A stretch of DNA of 64,000 nt from positions 124,001-188,000 of the forward strand of contig DASXFD010000075.1 in NCBI GenBank assembly GCA_036489755.1, given 5' to 3'. This document shows, piece by piece, positions 27,918 through 36,362 of the stretch; position 1 is the first letter of the stretch, and each line of letters starts with the position of its first letter. The notes beneath the pieces are model-generated. The model did not search any database, was not told the DNA's origin, and saw only the letters and a program-made list of their open reading frames with translations. The DNA comes from JABFXX01 sp036489755. Its GTDB lineage: Bacteria > Myxococcota_A > Polyangia > Haliangiales > Haliangiaceae. The position numbers and the translations under genes are program-made.

Positions 27918-29224
27918 CGTCGAGCTCGCAACGCTGCGACATGTTGGGCGTGTGGGCGTGGGTGACTTTGTTCGTAGTCGCGGCGCTGGTCGTCGCGATG
28001 GACGTGCATCGGCTCGAGAACCCGATTGGCGAGAAGAACCTCCCATCGCTGCCGCCTGGACAAGCGGACTTCTCGGTTCCGTATATCGGCTCGCGCGCGC
28101 TCATCGCAGGCATCGACCCCTATCACGACAGCGAGCATCCCGAGATCATCCACTCGGACCAGTTCCATGCCGAGGCCGTCGTCAACGGCCAGCCGCGCCT
28201 GATCATTTACGCGCCGACGCAGCTCTTGCTGTACACGCCGTTCGCGCTCCACTACGACGAAGATTGGCAGTCAGCGGGACGATGGTGGTTCTGGATCTCA
28301 CTGCTTTCGATCGGCGTGCTCGGCGCGGTGACGTGGCTCTTGGCGCGACGTACGGGCGGCGAGCCGTTGTCACCCGCGCTCGCCATCGTGTTCTTCGTCA
28401 TTCTCACGCTCAACTTCGGGAGCGAGCTCGGCCTCGAGCGCGGTCAGAGCGACAACTTCTTCGCGTGCCTGTGTTGGTGCGGCCTCGTGCTGGCGCTCTG
28501 CGACCGATGGGGGCCTGGGATGTTCCTCACGACGGTGGGGACGGTCATCAAGGGCTATCCGATCGTGTTCGCGATCGGCCTCGCCGCTCTCGCGCTTCGG
28601 CGCGAGACGTGGAAACGCGCGCTCGTCGGCGGGCTCGTGGGGCTCGCCGTGATGGTGGCGCCGGTATTGCCGTACATGCGCGAGGGCATGCAGGGCGTGT
28701 CGGCGCGCCGCATGTTGTTCTACACGTGGTGGCTCAACCACAGCTTCCGCAACACGATGCTCCACATCTTCGGTGGCGGCTTGTGGTTGACGCGGGTGAT
28801 CGAGTGCGCGGTGCTCGCGATCGTCGTGATCTGCTGGGTCAATGCGCGCCGTGCGCTACGCGCCAAGAGCGACGCCGCAGCGACGTGGGTCGTGCTGTTC
28901 GCGACGATGTCGCTCGCGCTGATGATCGGATTTTCGCGAACGAGCGTTAGCTACGATCTCGTGCTCGTGATGCCGGGCATGCTGATCATCGCCGCCACGC
29001 AACGCAGGCTCGGCGAGCAACTGGGCTTCTCGCGGCGATGGGTGCACGGGTTCGGTGTCGTGCTCGCGGTTGGCCTGATCGCGCTGTTCAAGTTCCGCTA
29101 CGAAGGGCCGCCGGGCTCGTTCGAGGGCTTCCCGCTATCGGGGCTTGGCCTGATCATCGCGCTCGCGGCGATCGGCGCCGCGGTCGTGCGAACGCTCTCG
29201 TTCAAGCGTGTGGCATCGAGCTGA
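27914..29224 (+). CDS. GT87 (DUF2029) polyprenol-phosphate-mannose-type mannosyltransferase
   Basis: A 436-residue GT-C protein coupled to the previous gene by an ATGA overlap. Motifs of the GT87 family are ADFSVPYIGSRALIAGIDPYH after the first helix, YAPTQLLLYTPFAL, LERGQSDNF and VIKGYPIVFA. Family members such as mycobacterial PimE or actinobacterial MptB/C-like enzymes transfer mannose from polyprenyl-phosphate mannose to lipid-anchored glycans. This supports the idea that the whole locus relies on lipid-phosphate sugar donors. The 3' end overlaps the convergent methyltransferase gene by 23 bp. Confidence 0.85.
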   Translation: MTSSSQRCDMLGVWAWVTLFVVAALVVAMDVHRLENPIGEKNLPSLPPGQADFSVPYIGSRALIAGIDPYHDSEHPEIIHSDQFHAEAVVNGQPRLIIYAPTQLLLYTPFALHYDEDWQSAGRWWFWISLLSIGVLGAVTWLLARRTGGEPLSPALAIVFFVILTLNFGSELGLERGQSDNFFACLCWCGLVLALCDRWGPGMFLTTVGTVIKGYPIVFAIGLAALALRRETWKRALVGGLVGLAVMVAPVLPYMREGMQGVSARRMLFYTWWLNHSFRNTMLHIFGGGLWLTRVIECAVLAIVVICWVNARRALRAKSDAAATWVVLFATMSLALMIGFSRTSVSYDLVLVMPGMLIIAATQRRLGEQLGFSRRWVHGFGVVLAVGLIALFKFRYEGPPGSFEGFPLSGLGLIIALAAIGAAVVRTLSFKRVASS

Positions 29225-30464
29225 CCAGCTCGATCGCGGGTAACGGAAACAGCAACGAGATACCGCGATCGAAGACGGGCTGGGCTCGCTTCAAGATGTT
29301 CGCGCGAAAGTGCCACGGTAAGACGAGGAATACGTCGGGCCGCCGTTCGAGTGCTTCGACCTCGGAGATGATCGGGATCTCCGTACCTGGCGTGACACAG
29401 CCGAACTTGTCCTCGTTGACCTCGGCCACGCACTCTAAAAGGTCCGGACCGATGCCGCAGTACTGCAGCATCACGTTGCCCTTCGTCGATGCGCCGTAGC
29501 CGAAGACGCGCTTGCCCTCGGCTTTCAGGCGCGTCAACAAGGCGACGAGTGCAGCGCGGTGTGCCTCGACGTCACGAGCGAACCGGATGAACGGCTCCAT
29601 CGTCTCGAGGCCGAGAGAGCGCTCTTCGGCCAGCCTCTCGGCAACGATGGGAGCGTGGTGCGCGGCGCCTTTGGCAGCCGTGACCGCGAAGCTGCCGCCG
29701 TTGATGTCGTTCAGCGTCACGTCGATGATTCGAAAGCCGCTGCGCTCCAGCATCCAACAGATCGGCGACAAGCCGTAGTACTCGACGTGCTCGTGACACA
29801 CGGTGTCGTATGAGGTTGCGGCGAGCATGGACGGCAAGTAGCTCTGCTCGAAGTGCCAGACGCCATCATCGGCGAGCACGTCGTGGACGTGTCTGACGAA
29901 CTCGAGTGGTCGTTCGAGGTCGTAGAACATCGCGATCGAGGTCACGATCTTTGCCGGTCGACCGCCGCTTGCTCGAAAGAATGTGTTCGCCGTGAAGAAG
30001 TCTGGAACGATCTGGATGTGCGGCTTGTAGTACTTCGCGAATTTCGCCGCGGTCGGATCGATGCCGATCAGCGAGCTGGTCTCCGGATAGAACGAGAGCG
30101 TTGTTCCGTCGTTACTGCCGATGTCCAACACGACGTCCGATGGGTCGATCGGCGCGATGGCGAGCAATGCCTGCACCTTTGCACGCAGATGCTCCACCAT
30201 CGAACGATTTAGCGACGAGCGATAGCCGTAGTTATCGCCGTACATCTCCGTCGCTTCGTAGGTGTGTCGCAGCTGGACCAGCCCGCAGGTGTTTGACCCG
30301 ACGCATTTGACGAGCTCGAGCGGACCGATGCCGATCGATTCACCTCGCGTGCGCGGAAACACGCCAGTTAGCGCTTGGTGCCCCAGATCGACGACAAGCT
30401 CGAGATTCTGCGAGCCGCAGATGCGGCACGCCTCGATCGTCCGAAATCGTACCGGCGCGCTCAA
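29202..30464 (-). CDS. NDP-hexose C-methyltransferase-family protein (zinc-binding/Methyltransf_23/Methyltransf_14)
   Basis: A 420-residue protein, the usual length of TylCIII/NovU-type sugar C-methyltransferases. N-terminal CRICGS and CVGSNTCGLVQ form the zinc-binding domain; LDIGSNDGTTLSFY is the SAM loop; FEQSYLPSM and CHEHVEYYG are hallmarks of the family; the C-terminal VFGYGASTKGN stretch is the Methyltransf_14 domain. It probably methylates a carbon of a keto-deoxy-sugar. The start appears to be a TTG that overlaps the stop of gmd (TTGA), and the frame has no better start, so it is likely made together with Gmd. A substrate derived from GDP-4-keto-6-deoxymannose is therefore attractive (inference). 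Confidence 0.85.
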   Translation of the reverse strand: MSAPVRFRTIEACRICGSQNLELVVDLGHQALTGVFPRTRGESIGIGPLELVKCVGSNTCGLVQLRHTYEATEMYGDNYGYRSSLNRSMVEHLRAKVQALLAIAPIDPSDVVLDIGSNDGTTLSFYPETSSLIGIDPTAAKFAKYYKPHIQIVPDFFTANTFFRASGGRPAKIVTSIAMFYDLERPLEFVRHVHDVLADDGVWHFEQSYLPSMLAATSYDTVCHEHVEYYGLSPICWMLERSGFRIIDVTLNDINGGSFAVTAAKGAAHHAPIVAERLAEERSLGLETMEPFIRFARDVEAHRAALVALLTRLKAEGKRVFGYGASTKGNVMLQYCGIGPDLLECVAEVNEDKFGCVTPGTEIPIISEVEALERRPDVFLVLPWHFRANILKRAQPVFDRGISLLFPLPAIELVSSMPHA

Positions 30465-31468
30465 CGTTCGTTCTCGCCGTGACCGACATCGAGCTTGCCG
30501 GCTCGCAGCGCTTCGAGGTCGGCATCGACCATGAGCTTCACCAGCGCCTCGTACCGCGTCGTCGGGACCCAATCCAGCTCTCGTTTCGCCTTGGTCGCGT
30601 CGCCGAGTAAGATGTCCACTTCGGTCGGGCGGAAGTACTGCGGATCGACGACGACGTAATCTCGCCAGTCGAGGCCGACGTGGTCGAAGGCCACCTCGCA
30701 AAACTCGCGCACGGTGTGCGTCTCGCCGGTGGCGATCACGTAGTCATCCGGTTTGTCGCGTTGCAGCATCTTCCACATCGCGACCACGTAATCCTTGGCG
30801 AAGCCCCAGTCGCGCTTGGCTTCGAGGTTGCCGAGCGCGAGCTTGTGCTGAAGGCCGAGCTTGATCGCTGCCACTCCACGCGTGATCTTGCGCGATACGA
30901 AGTTCTCACCGCGGCGTGGAGACTCGTGATTGAACAGGATGCCATTGCAAATGAACATCCCGTACGCCTCGCGATAGTTGACCGCGATCCAATGCGCGTA
31001 AACCTTCGCCACACCGTAGGGCGAGCGCGGATAAAACGGCGTGGCCTCGCTCTGCGGTGTCTCGCGCACGATGCCGAACATCTCGGACGAGCCTGCCTGG
31101 TAGAAGCGCGGCGACATGCCGCTCTCGCGGATCCCTTCGAGCAGTCGCAGCGTCCCGACCCCGACCGTCTCGGCGGTGTACTCCGGGATCTCGAAGCTCA
31201 CCTTGACGTGGCTCTGGGCGCCGAGGTTGTAGATCTCGTCGGGCTGGATCTCGCGAAGGAGACGATTGATCGACGATGCGTCCGTCAGATCGCCGTAATG
31301 CAGATAGTACGGTCGCTTGATCTCGCGAAGATGATCGATGCGCCCGCGGTTGAGCGAGCTCGAGCGCCGCACGACACCGTGGACCTCGTAACCCTTCTCG
31401 AGCAGGAGATCGGCAAGGTATGAGCCGTCCTGCCCGGTGATCCCCGTGATAAGCGCCTTGGTCGCCAA
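30461..31468 (-). CDS. gmd: GDP-mannose 4,6-dehydratase
   Basis: A 335-residue extended SDR that makes GDP-4-keto-6-deoxy-D-mannose. ITGITGQDGSYLAD binds NADP; RRSSSLNRGRIDHL is characteristic of Gmd; the active site is GSSEMFG with Tyr151-x3-Lys155 (YGVAK); FNHESPRRGENFVSRKI is also diagnostic. The start is most likely TTG at 31468, which begins the protein at the normal position just before KALITGITG. It provides the substrate for the perosamine-synthase-like aminotransferase at 34255 and perhaps for the C-methyltransferase behind it. Confidence 0.95.
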   Translation of the reverse strand: MATKALITGITGQDGSYLADLLLEKGYEVHGVVRRSSSLNRGRIDHLREIKRPYYLHYGDLTDASSINRLLREIQPDEIYNLGAQSHVKVSFEIPEYTAETVGVGTLRLLEGIRESGMSPRFYQAGSSEMFGIVRETPQSEATPFYPRSPYGVAKVYAHWIAVNYREAYGMFICNGILFNHESPRRGENFVSRKITRGVAAIKLGLQHKLALGNLEAKRDWGFAKDYVVAMWKMLQRDKPDDYVIATGETHTVREFCEVAFDHVGLDWRDYVVVDPQYFRPTEVDILLGDATKAKRELDWVPTTRYEALVKLMVDADLEALRAGKLDVGHGENER

Positions 31469-31515
31469 AGCGGCCGAGAATCTACATCGAATATCTGCTA
31501 CGTAGGGGGCCGAAC

Positions 31516-32478
31516 GTGGAGAAGCAGCAACGGCAGGGTCTAGCAATCCGTCTGATCCGCCGCGTGTGGCCGTGGCTCGTCGGCTCGGCGATCCTCGTCG
31601 TGATCGCGACGCGGATTCCGCTCGCATCGTTTCGAGCGGAGCTCGGACACGGACCGCATCTCCTGCTCGCGGCCGTCGACTTCGCGGTCACGACCCTCGT
31701 TCTGTGCACCGATTCATTCGCGACCTGGATCGGCTTGATCGTGCTGCGCATGCGACGCCCGCTCGCAAAGGTCTTCGTGGTCCGCGGTGCCACGTACCTG
31801 TTGTACGTCATCAATTATGCGCTCGGGCAAGGCGGGTTCGGCTACTACCTGCACCGCTCCGGCGCGACCTCATTGCGCGCGGTCGGCGCCACGCTGTTCT
31901 TGATGGGCACGAACCTCGCCACCCTGCTGGTCGTCACGTCGATCACGTTGGCGGTTCACGGCTCGGGTACCGCGCCTGGAGCGATGGTGTGGACCTTGAT
32001 CGCCGCGTGCATCGGCTTTGCGTTCTATCTGAGCGTGATCGCGAGCGCGCCGCGATTCCTGGTGCGGCGTCAGGTGCTCGAACCGTTGTTCGATGCCGGG
32101 CTTCGCGGACATGCGGTCGCGATGATCGGTCGGATTCCGCACATGGCACTCGTCGTGCTCGGCAACTGGGTCGCGATGCGCGCATGGGGAATTCCCGTGC
32201 CGTTCGGCGTCGCGATCACGATCATGCCGGTGGTAGCCATCATCTCGGTCCTGCCGATCTCTCCGGCCGGGCTCGGCACGACCCAGGTCGCGATGGTCTA
32301 TTTCTTCAGCACGTACGCGAGTGGAATTACCGCTGATGACCGTGCTGCTGGCGTGCTCGCGTTCGCGATCGTGCACTTTGTCTACGGTGTTCTTGCCTGC
32401 GTGGTGATCGGGCTCGTGTGCACACCGTTCGCGAAGCGCGGCGGTGATCTTCCCGGGATCGCTGCGGACGTAGCCTAG
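31516..32478 (+). CDS. LPG-synthase-TM/UPF0104-like membrane protein, copy 2
   Basis: A 320-residue, about eight-helix protein and close paralogue of 25077-26033: shared blocks include VWPWLVGSAILVV, LCTDSFATWIGL, LGQGGFGYYLHRSG and VLPISPAGLGTTQVA. GTG start with AGGGGG 5-10 bp upstream. It is divergent from gmd, with 47 bp between the starts. Probable lipid or lipid-linked sugar translocation, by family context only. Confidence 0.83.
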   Translation: MEKQQRQGLAIRLIRRVWPWLVGSAILVVIATRIPLASFRAELGHGPHLLLAAVDFAVTTLVLCTDSFATWIGLIVLRMRRPLAKVFVVRGATYLLYVINYALGQGGFGYYLHRSGATSLRAVGATLFLMGTNLATLLVVTSITLAVHGSGTAPGAMVWTLIAACIGFAFYLSVIASAPRFLVRRQVLEPLFDAGLRGHAVAMIGRIPHMALVVLGNWVAMRAWGIPVPFGVAITIMPVVAIISVLPISPAGLGTTQVAMVYFFSTYASGITADDRAAGVLAFAIVHFVYGVLACVVIGLVCTPFAKRGGDLPGIAADVA

Positions 32479-32485
32479 GGTCGAC

Positions 32486-32515
32486 TTGTCTCGGCTCCGG
32501 GTCTGTGCGTATGGT
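32486..32515 (+). promoter_or_regulatory. Possible sigma70-type promoter for the GT2 gene at 32528
   Basis: TTGTCT (32486-32491) and TATGGT (32510-32515) are spaced by 18 bp and end 12 bp before the ATG. Found by eye in GC-rich DNA; weak support. Confidence 0.3.
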
Positions 32516-32527
32516 GGCGCGGTCGCG

Positions 32528-33256
32528 ATGTCTTCGCTCAAGAAGATCTCGGTGATCCTGCCGAGCTACAACGAAAAGGCAAACGTGATCCCGCTGATCG
32601 CGGCCATTCATCGCGCGCTCGATGATCGGGATCACGAGATCCTGCTTGTCGACGACAACAGTCCCGATGGCACGCACGCGGCGGTGGAAGCTCTTCGCGA
32701 TCCGCAGGTCACCGCGATCCTCCGGACCGAGGACTGCGGCTTTGCCAACTCGATTCGATGCGGCTTGGAGCGCGCCACTGGCGATGTGTTCGTGATCATG
32801 GACTCGGACTTCAATCATCAGCCCGAGTACCTCCCGTTCATGGTCGATGCGCTCGCGTACTACGACGTCGTGTCGGGATCGCGCTTCGTCTATGGCGGGA
32901 AGATGGACACTCGATCCAGACACTTGTTGAGCTGGGCATTCAATATCTTCACTCGCGTGGTCACTGACGGCCAGATCACCGACAACCTCTACGGCTTGGT
33001 CGCGATCAAGCGCGAGGTGATAGAGCGCTGCAACTACGACGACATCTTCTGGGGCTATGGCGACTACTGCATTCGGCTGATGTTCTATCTGCAGCGCCAC
33101 GACGCCAAGATCTTGCAGTTCCCTGCTGTCAACGGCGCCCGCCTCGCCGGCAAGGGCAACAGCCGATTTCTTCGTGTGTTCTGGCAATACTTCACCGAGC
33201 TCATGGCGCTGACGTATCGAGAACGACTTCGGGGCAACGATGCGAATCCCCGATGA
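32528..33256 (+). CDS. GT2 glycosyltransferase, DPM1-like
   Basis: A 242-residue GT-A protein. ISVILPSYNEKANV, LLVDDNSPDGT, the family G-F-A-N-S-I-R-CGL stretch and the metal-binding IMDSDFNHQPE match the dolichol-phosphate-mannose synthase group; no transmembrane helix follows. It is the first of a tight gene string (GT2, NUDIX, GNAT, aminotransferase, methyltransferase) and overlaps the NUDIX gene by 17 bp. It may load a GDP-sugar onto a polyprenyl phosphate or transfer one to a glycan; GDP-mannose is the likely parent sugar in this neighbourhood. Confidence 0.85.
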   Translation: MSSLKKISVILPSYNEKANVIPLIAAIHRALDDRDHEILLVDDNSPDGTHAAVEALRDPQVTAILRTEDCGFANSIRCGLERATGDVFVIMDSDFNHQPEYLPFMVDALAYYDVVSGSRFVYGGKMDTRSRHLLSWAFNIFTRVVTDGQITDNLYGLVAIKREVIERCNYDDIFWGYGDYCIRLMFYLQRHDAKILQFPAVNGARLAGKGNSRFLRVFWQYFTELMALTYRERLRGNDANPR

Positions 33257-33659
33257 GCTCTACGCCGAGATCCTCTCCGCGATGCCGATCCCGTGTGTGG
33301 ATCTGCTCGTCACCGACCCGCTCGACCGCGTGCTGCTCGTCGAGCGACGGGATGCTCCGGCGCGCGGTGCGTGGTGGTTTCCGGGTGGGCGGGTTCTTCG
33401 CGATGAACGGCGCGCCACGGCGGCCGTCCGTAAGCTGCGCGAAGAGTGCGGCCTCGAGGCGGTGAGCTCGCAGGCACTCGCGACGTACGACCTGATCTTG
33501 CCCGAAGCTCACGCGGTGACCACCGTATTTCACCTCGTGGTCGCGAGCACCGACGTTCGGCTCGACGCCCACAGCGCGCGCCACGACTGGAAGACTCGCG
33601 CGGAATGGCTTCGCGAGCCGCAGCACGAATTCGTCGCGAGCGTGCTCGGAGCCCGATGA
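33240..33659 (+). CDS. NUDIX hydrolase, GDP-mannose mannosyl hydrolase (Gmm)-like
   Basis: A 139-residue protein. IPCVDLLVTDPLDRVLLVERRDAPARG then WWFPGGRVLRDE closely follows the layout of Gmm enzymes, which hydrolyse GDP-mannose to GDP and mannose. The NUDIX box reads G-x5-E-x7-RKLREECGL: the first catalytic-box Glu after Arg is Lys, and Gmm proteins are known for a degenerate box. Its position between a GT2 and GDP-sugar enzymes fits control of the GDP-mannose pool. The start overlaps the previous gene. Confidence 0.8.
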   Translation: MRIPDELYAEILSAMPIPCVDLLVTDPLDRVLLVERRDAPARGAWWFPGGRVLRDERRATAAVRKLREECGLEAVSSQALATYDLILPEAHAVTTVFHLVVASTDVRLDAHSARHDWKTRAEWLREPQHEFVASVLGAR

Positions 33660-34252
33660 TCTACGAGCTCGTTCGCGAACCGGATAGCGCGTTCGTGCCA
33701 CAAGCCGTCCGCCTGCATCACGATGCACTGTCGTACCGCAGCTTCATCACGTCGTTCGGCGTCGGCTTTCTCGAGGCGCTCTACGCGGGCATCGTCGAGC
33801 GTGACCTCGGCTTTCTGGTCGTTGCTCGCGAAGCGGACGAGCTGCGCGGTTTCATCCTGGCGTGCGCCGACAGTGCCCAGATGATGTCCGTGGTCTTCCG
33901 CAAGCCGTGGCGGTTTCTTCCCAAGATGATTCCGACGCTCGTGCGAAAGCCGAGCAGCCTCGTGAAGCTCGTCCAGACCCTGTTTTACAGCCGCAAGGAA
34001 GGGACGAGTGTGAAAGCAGAGCTGGTCGTGATCGCCGTCGCCGACGGTGAGAGGTCTCGAGGGATCGGAGCCGAGCTGGTCAAGGTTCTCGACGATCAGC
34101 TCAGGCGAGCCGGAGTCGAGCGCTATAAGGTGACCGTGCACGACGAGATGGAGAGGTCGAACAAGTTCTACCGTCGGCTCGGGTTCCGCCTCGACAACGC
34201 GTTTCAGATGTATGGCACGACGTGGAACCTCTACATTCGGGACTTGATCTGA
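33656..34252 (+). CDS. GNAT-family N-acetyltransferase
   Basis: A 198-residue protein. The acetyl-CoA loop appears as ADGERSRGIGAELV, and the terminal VHDEMERSNKFYRRLGF is the standard GNAT end. An insertion of about 40 residues (FRKPWRFLPKMIPTLVRKP) precedes the core and may bind the acceptor. ATGA overlap with the NUDIX gene; the aminotransferase starts 2 bp after its stop. N-acylation of the amino sugar produced by the next gene is a reasonable guess, and GNAT proteins do this in several amino-sugar pathways. Confidence 0.83.
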   Translation: MIYELVREPDSAFVPQAVRLHHDALSYRSFITSFGVGFLEALYAGIVERDLGFLVVAREADELRGFILACADSAQMMSVVFRKPWRFLPKMIPTLVRKPSSLVKLVQTLFYSRKEGTSVKAELVVIAVADGERSRGIGAELVKVLDDQLRRAGVERYKVTVHDEMERSNKFYRRLGFRLDNAFQMYGTTWNLYIRDLI

Positions 34253-34254
34253 AC

Positions 34255-35352
34255 ATGACGGAAACCATTCCTTGGGCGAAACCGGTCGTGTCCGATCGCG
34301 AGCGTCGCTACTTGATCGACGCGCTGGACTCGTCGTGGATCTCGGGCGGCCCGTACGTCGATCGTTTCGAGCGAGAGTTCGTCCGCTATCACGAAGCTGC
34401 GCACGGACTGACCGCTTCGAATGGGACAACGGCACTCCACATGGCGTTTCTCGCGCTCGGGATCGGGCCGGGGGATGAGGTCGTCGTGCCCGGGTACACG
34501 TTCGTCGCGCCAGGCAACATGGTCATCGCGTGCGGCGCGACACCGGTATTCGCGGACATCGATCCCGCGACCTGGTGCGTCGACCCTGCGTCCGTCGAGC
34601 GCTGCATCGGACCACGTACGAAGGCGATCGTGGTCGTGCACGTCTACGGCAACGTCTGCGACATGGACGCGCTGAGCGCGCTGGCGGCTCGCCACCAGCT
34701 GCCGATCGTCGAGGATGTCGCCGAAGCCGCGTTCTCGCGGTACCGCGGCCGGCCTGCCGGAACGTTCGGCGAGCTCGGGTGTTTCAGCTTTCAAGCGACC
34801 AAGACGATCACGATGGGCGAAGGCGGCTTTGTCCTGAGTCGATCGTTACCGCTGTTCGAAAAGATGCGAGTCCTCCGCGATCACGGCATGCGGAAGGACA
34901 AGCGGTACTGGCACGAGGTCGTCGGCTTCAACTTCCGGCTCACGAACCTCCAAGCCGCGATCGGCTTCGCGCAGTTCGAGCAAATCGAAGAGGTGATCGT
35001 TCGCCGGCGCGCCGTGATCGAAGCGTACCGCGCGAGACTCGACGGAGTGCCCGGGATCGAGCTGCAACGATTTCGACCCGAGGTCGATCCGGTCGTGTGG
35101 GCAGTGGCCGCCCGGCTCGAGCCGAGCGCGTTCACGCGCGACCGCGATGGAGTGATCGGCGCGCTCGCCGAAGCGGGCATCGAAACGCGCCCGGGGTTCT
35201 ATCCATTCAGCGTGCTTCCGCCGTACGAGTCGCAGCGCCTCCCGGTTGCCGAGGAGGTCGGCGCCCAGGTGATCAGCGTTCCATCGTTTCCCACGCTCAC
35301 CGTGGATCAGATCGATCATGTCTGCGACCAGCTCGTGAGCCTCAGGAGATGA
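34255..35352 (+). CDS. DegT/DnrJ/EryC1 aminotransferase, GDP-perosamine-synthase-like
   Basis: A 365-residue PLP enzyme. The aldimine lysine is Lys183 in CFSFQATKTITMGEGG, which separates it from the ColD-type dehydrases that carry His there. IPWAKPVVSDRE at the N-terminus, SNGTTALHMAF and PVFADIDPATWCVD are close to perosamine synthases (Per/RfbE). With gmd in the same block the likely reaction is amination at C4 of GDP-4-keto-6-deoxymannose to GDP-perosamine; another keto-sugar cannot be excluded. Followed by a 4-bp ATGA overlap with the methyltransferase gene. Confidence 0.88.
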   Translation: MTETIPWAKPVVSDRERRYLIDALDSSWISGGPYVDRFEREFVRYHEAAHGLTASNGTTALHMAFLALGIGPGDEVVVPGYTFVAPGNMVIACGATPVFADIDPATWCVDPASVERCIGPRTKAIVVVHVYGNVCDMDALSALAARHQLPIVEDVAEAAFSRYRGRPAGTFGELGCFSFQATKTITMGEGGFVLSRSLPLFEKMRVLRDHGMRKDKRYWHEVVGFNFRLTNLQAAIGFAQFEQIEEVIVRRRAVIEAYRARLDGVPGIELQRFRPEVDPVVWAVAARLEPSAFTRDRDGVIGALAEAGIETRPGFYPFSVLPPYESQRLPVAEEVGAQVISVPSFPTLTVDQIDHVCDQLVSLRR

Positions 35353-36155
35353 CCGTGCGTTTCAACGATGACTTTCTCGGCCGCTACGTTCACGAAGCGC
35401 CCTTAGCTCTTGCCGTGGAGCGCTGGTTCGAATGCACCATTCTTTCGCAGCAAGAATGGATTCGGCCGATCCTCGATATCGGCTGTGGTGATGGCGTCTT
35501 CTCGTCGGTGCTGTTCGACGATCCGATCGACGTTGGCATCGATCCAGACTCCAAAGAGATCAGCCGTGCTGCGCAGTACGGCAAGTACAACGAGCTGATC
35601 AACTGCTTCGGCCAGGCGATCGACAAGCCTGCGGCGTCGTTCAATACGATCTTCAGCAACAGCGTCTTGGAGCACATCCAAGACATCCGTCCCGTCCTCG
35701 ACGAGGCGAAACGTTTGCTCGCGCCGACCGGCAGGTTCTACGTCACCGTGCCGTCCGATCTATTCGACCACTACAACTGGCCGTATCAGGCACTGTCACT
35801 CGCACGTCTCGACACCGCAGCGGAGCGCTACCGGAAGTTCTTCAACCGATTTTGGAAGCACTACCATTGCTACACGCCGGACGGCTGGACACAGCTATTT
35901 GCGGAGGCCGGCTTCGATGTGGTCTCGCATCAAGAGTACTGCCCAAAGTCGATCTGCTTGCTCAACGATCTCTTGGCGCCGCTCGGCGGGCCGAGCATGG
36001 TTGCCAAGAAGCTCACCGGTAAGTGGTTTCCGTTCAAAGGCGTGCGTGATTTGTACGCACCGGTCCTCAAGACCGCTCTGCAGCCGATGCTCGACGTCGA
36101 TCCCAGCCTCAAAGGCGGCGGGATTCTGTTCTTCGCGCTCGCCCACTCGCGCTGA
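35349..36155 (+). CDS. Class I SAM-dependent methyltransferase
   Basis: A 268-residue protein. ILDIGCGDGVF is the SAM loop, followed by GIDPDSKE, IFSNSVLEHIQD and LAPTGRFYVTVPS. The C-terminal half contains aromatic patches (FFNRFWKHYHCY) and LAPLGGPSMV, a segment seen in methyltransferases of O-antigen clusters. Last gene of the string; Shine-Dalgarno AGG inside the end of the aminotransferase gene. It could O- or N-methylate the perosamine-type sugar (inference). Confidence 0.86.
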   Translation: MTVRFNDDFLGRYVHEAPLALAVERWFECTILSQQEWIRPILDIGCGDGVFSSVLFDDPIDVGIDPDSKEISRAAQYGKYNELINCFGQAIDKPAASFNTIFSNSVLEHIQDIRPVLDEAKRLLAPTGRFYVTVPSDLFDHYNWPYQALSLARLDTAAERYRKFFNRFWKHYHCYTPDGWTQLFAEAGFDVVSHQEYCPKSICLLNDLLAPLGGPSMVAKKLTGKWFPFKGVRDLYAPVLKTALQPMLDVDPSLKGGGILFFALAHSR

Positions 36156-36190
36156 CCTGCGAGCACCCGGCGAGATCGTTGGTATATAGT

Positions 36191-36304
36191 GTGTGGTTCT
36201 TTCTCGCGGCGACAACCGACGTGCGCTACTCGCAGTGGATGGAGCTCGCGACGCTCGTTGCCGCGATCCTCGTCGTCGTCAGACGCGTCCGCCGACCGGG
36301 CTGA
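36191..36304 (+). pseudogene. C-terminal remnant of a YPG-family GT-C membrane protein
   Basis: The frame VWFFLAATTDVRYSQW...VVVRRVRRPG-stop encodes about 37 residues that match only the last helix of the YPG-family proteins in this window (DYRYSHWLITAT at 14326, DVRYSFWLIVAT at 15666, DYRFSHWLVTAT at 23751), including the basic tail before the stop. Nothing upstream in the frame resembles the rest of that 440-residue family; the preceding gene ends only 35 bp before. It is a truncated relic at the junction between the lower-GC block and the GC-rich part that resumes at 36363, and it is too short to work as a transferase. Confidence 0.75.
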
Positions 36305-36362
36305 TTATTGCCGCCCGTTGCGACGGCTTTCACACGTTTCCGGGGCGTGGTACCGCATTTAG

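Noticed and set aside
25053..36190. Direct-repeat attachment sites bounding the lower-GC block
   Set aside because: No matching direct repeat is apparent at the two edges and no integrase or transposase lies within, so a specific insertion mechanism is not supported.
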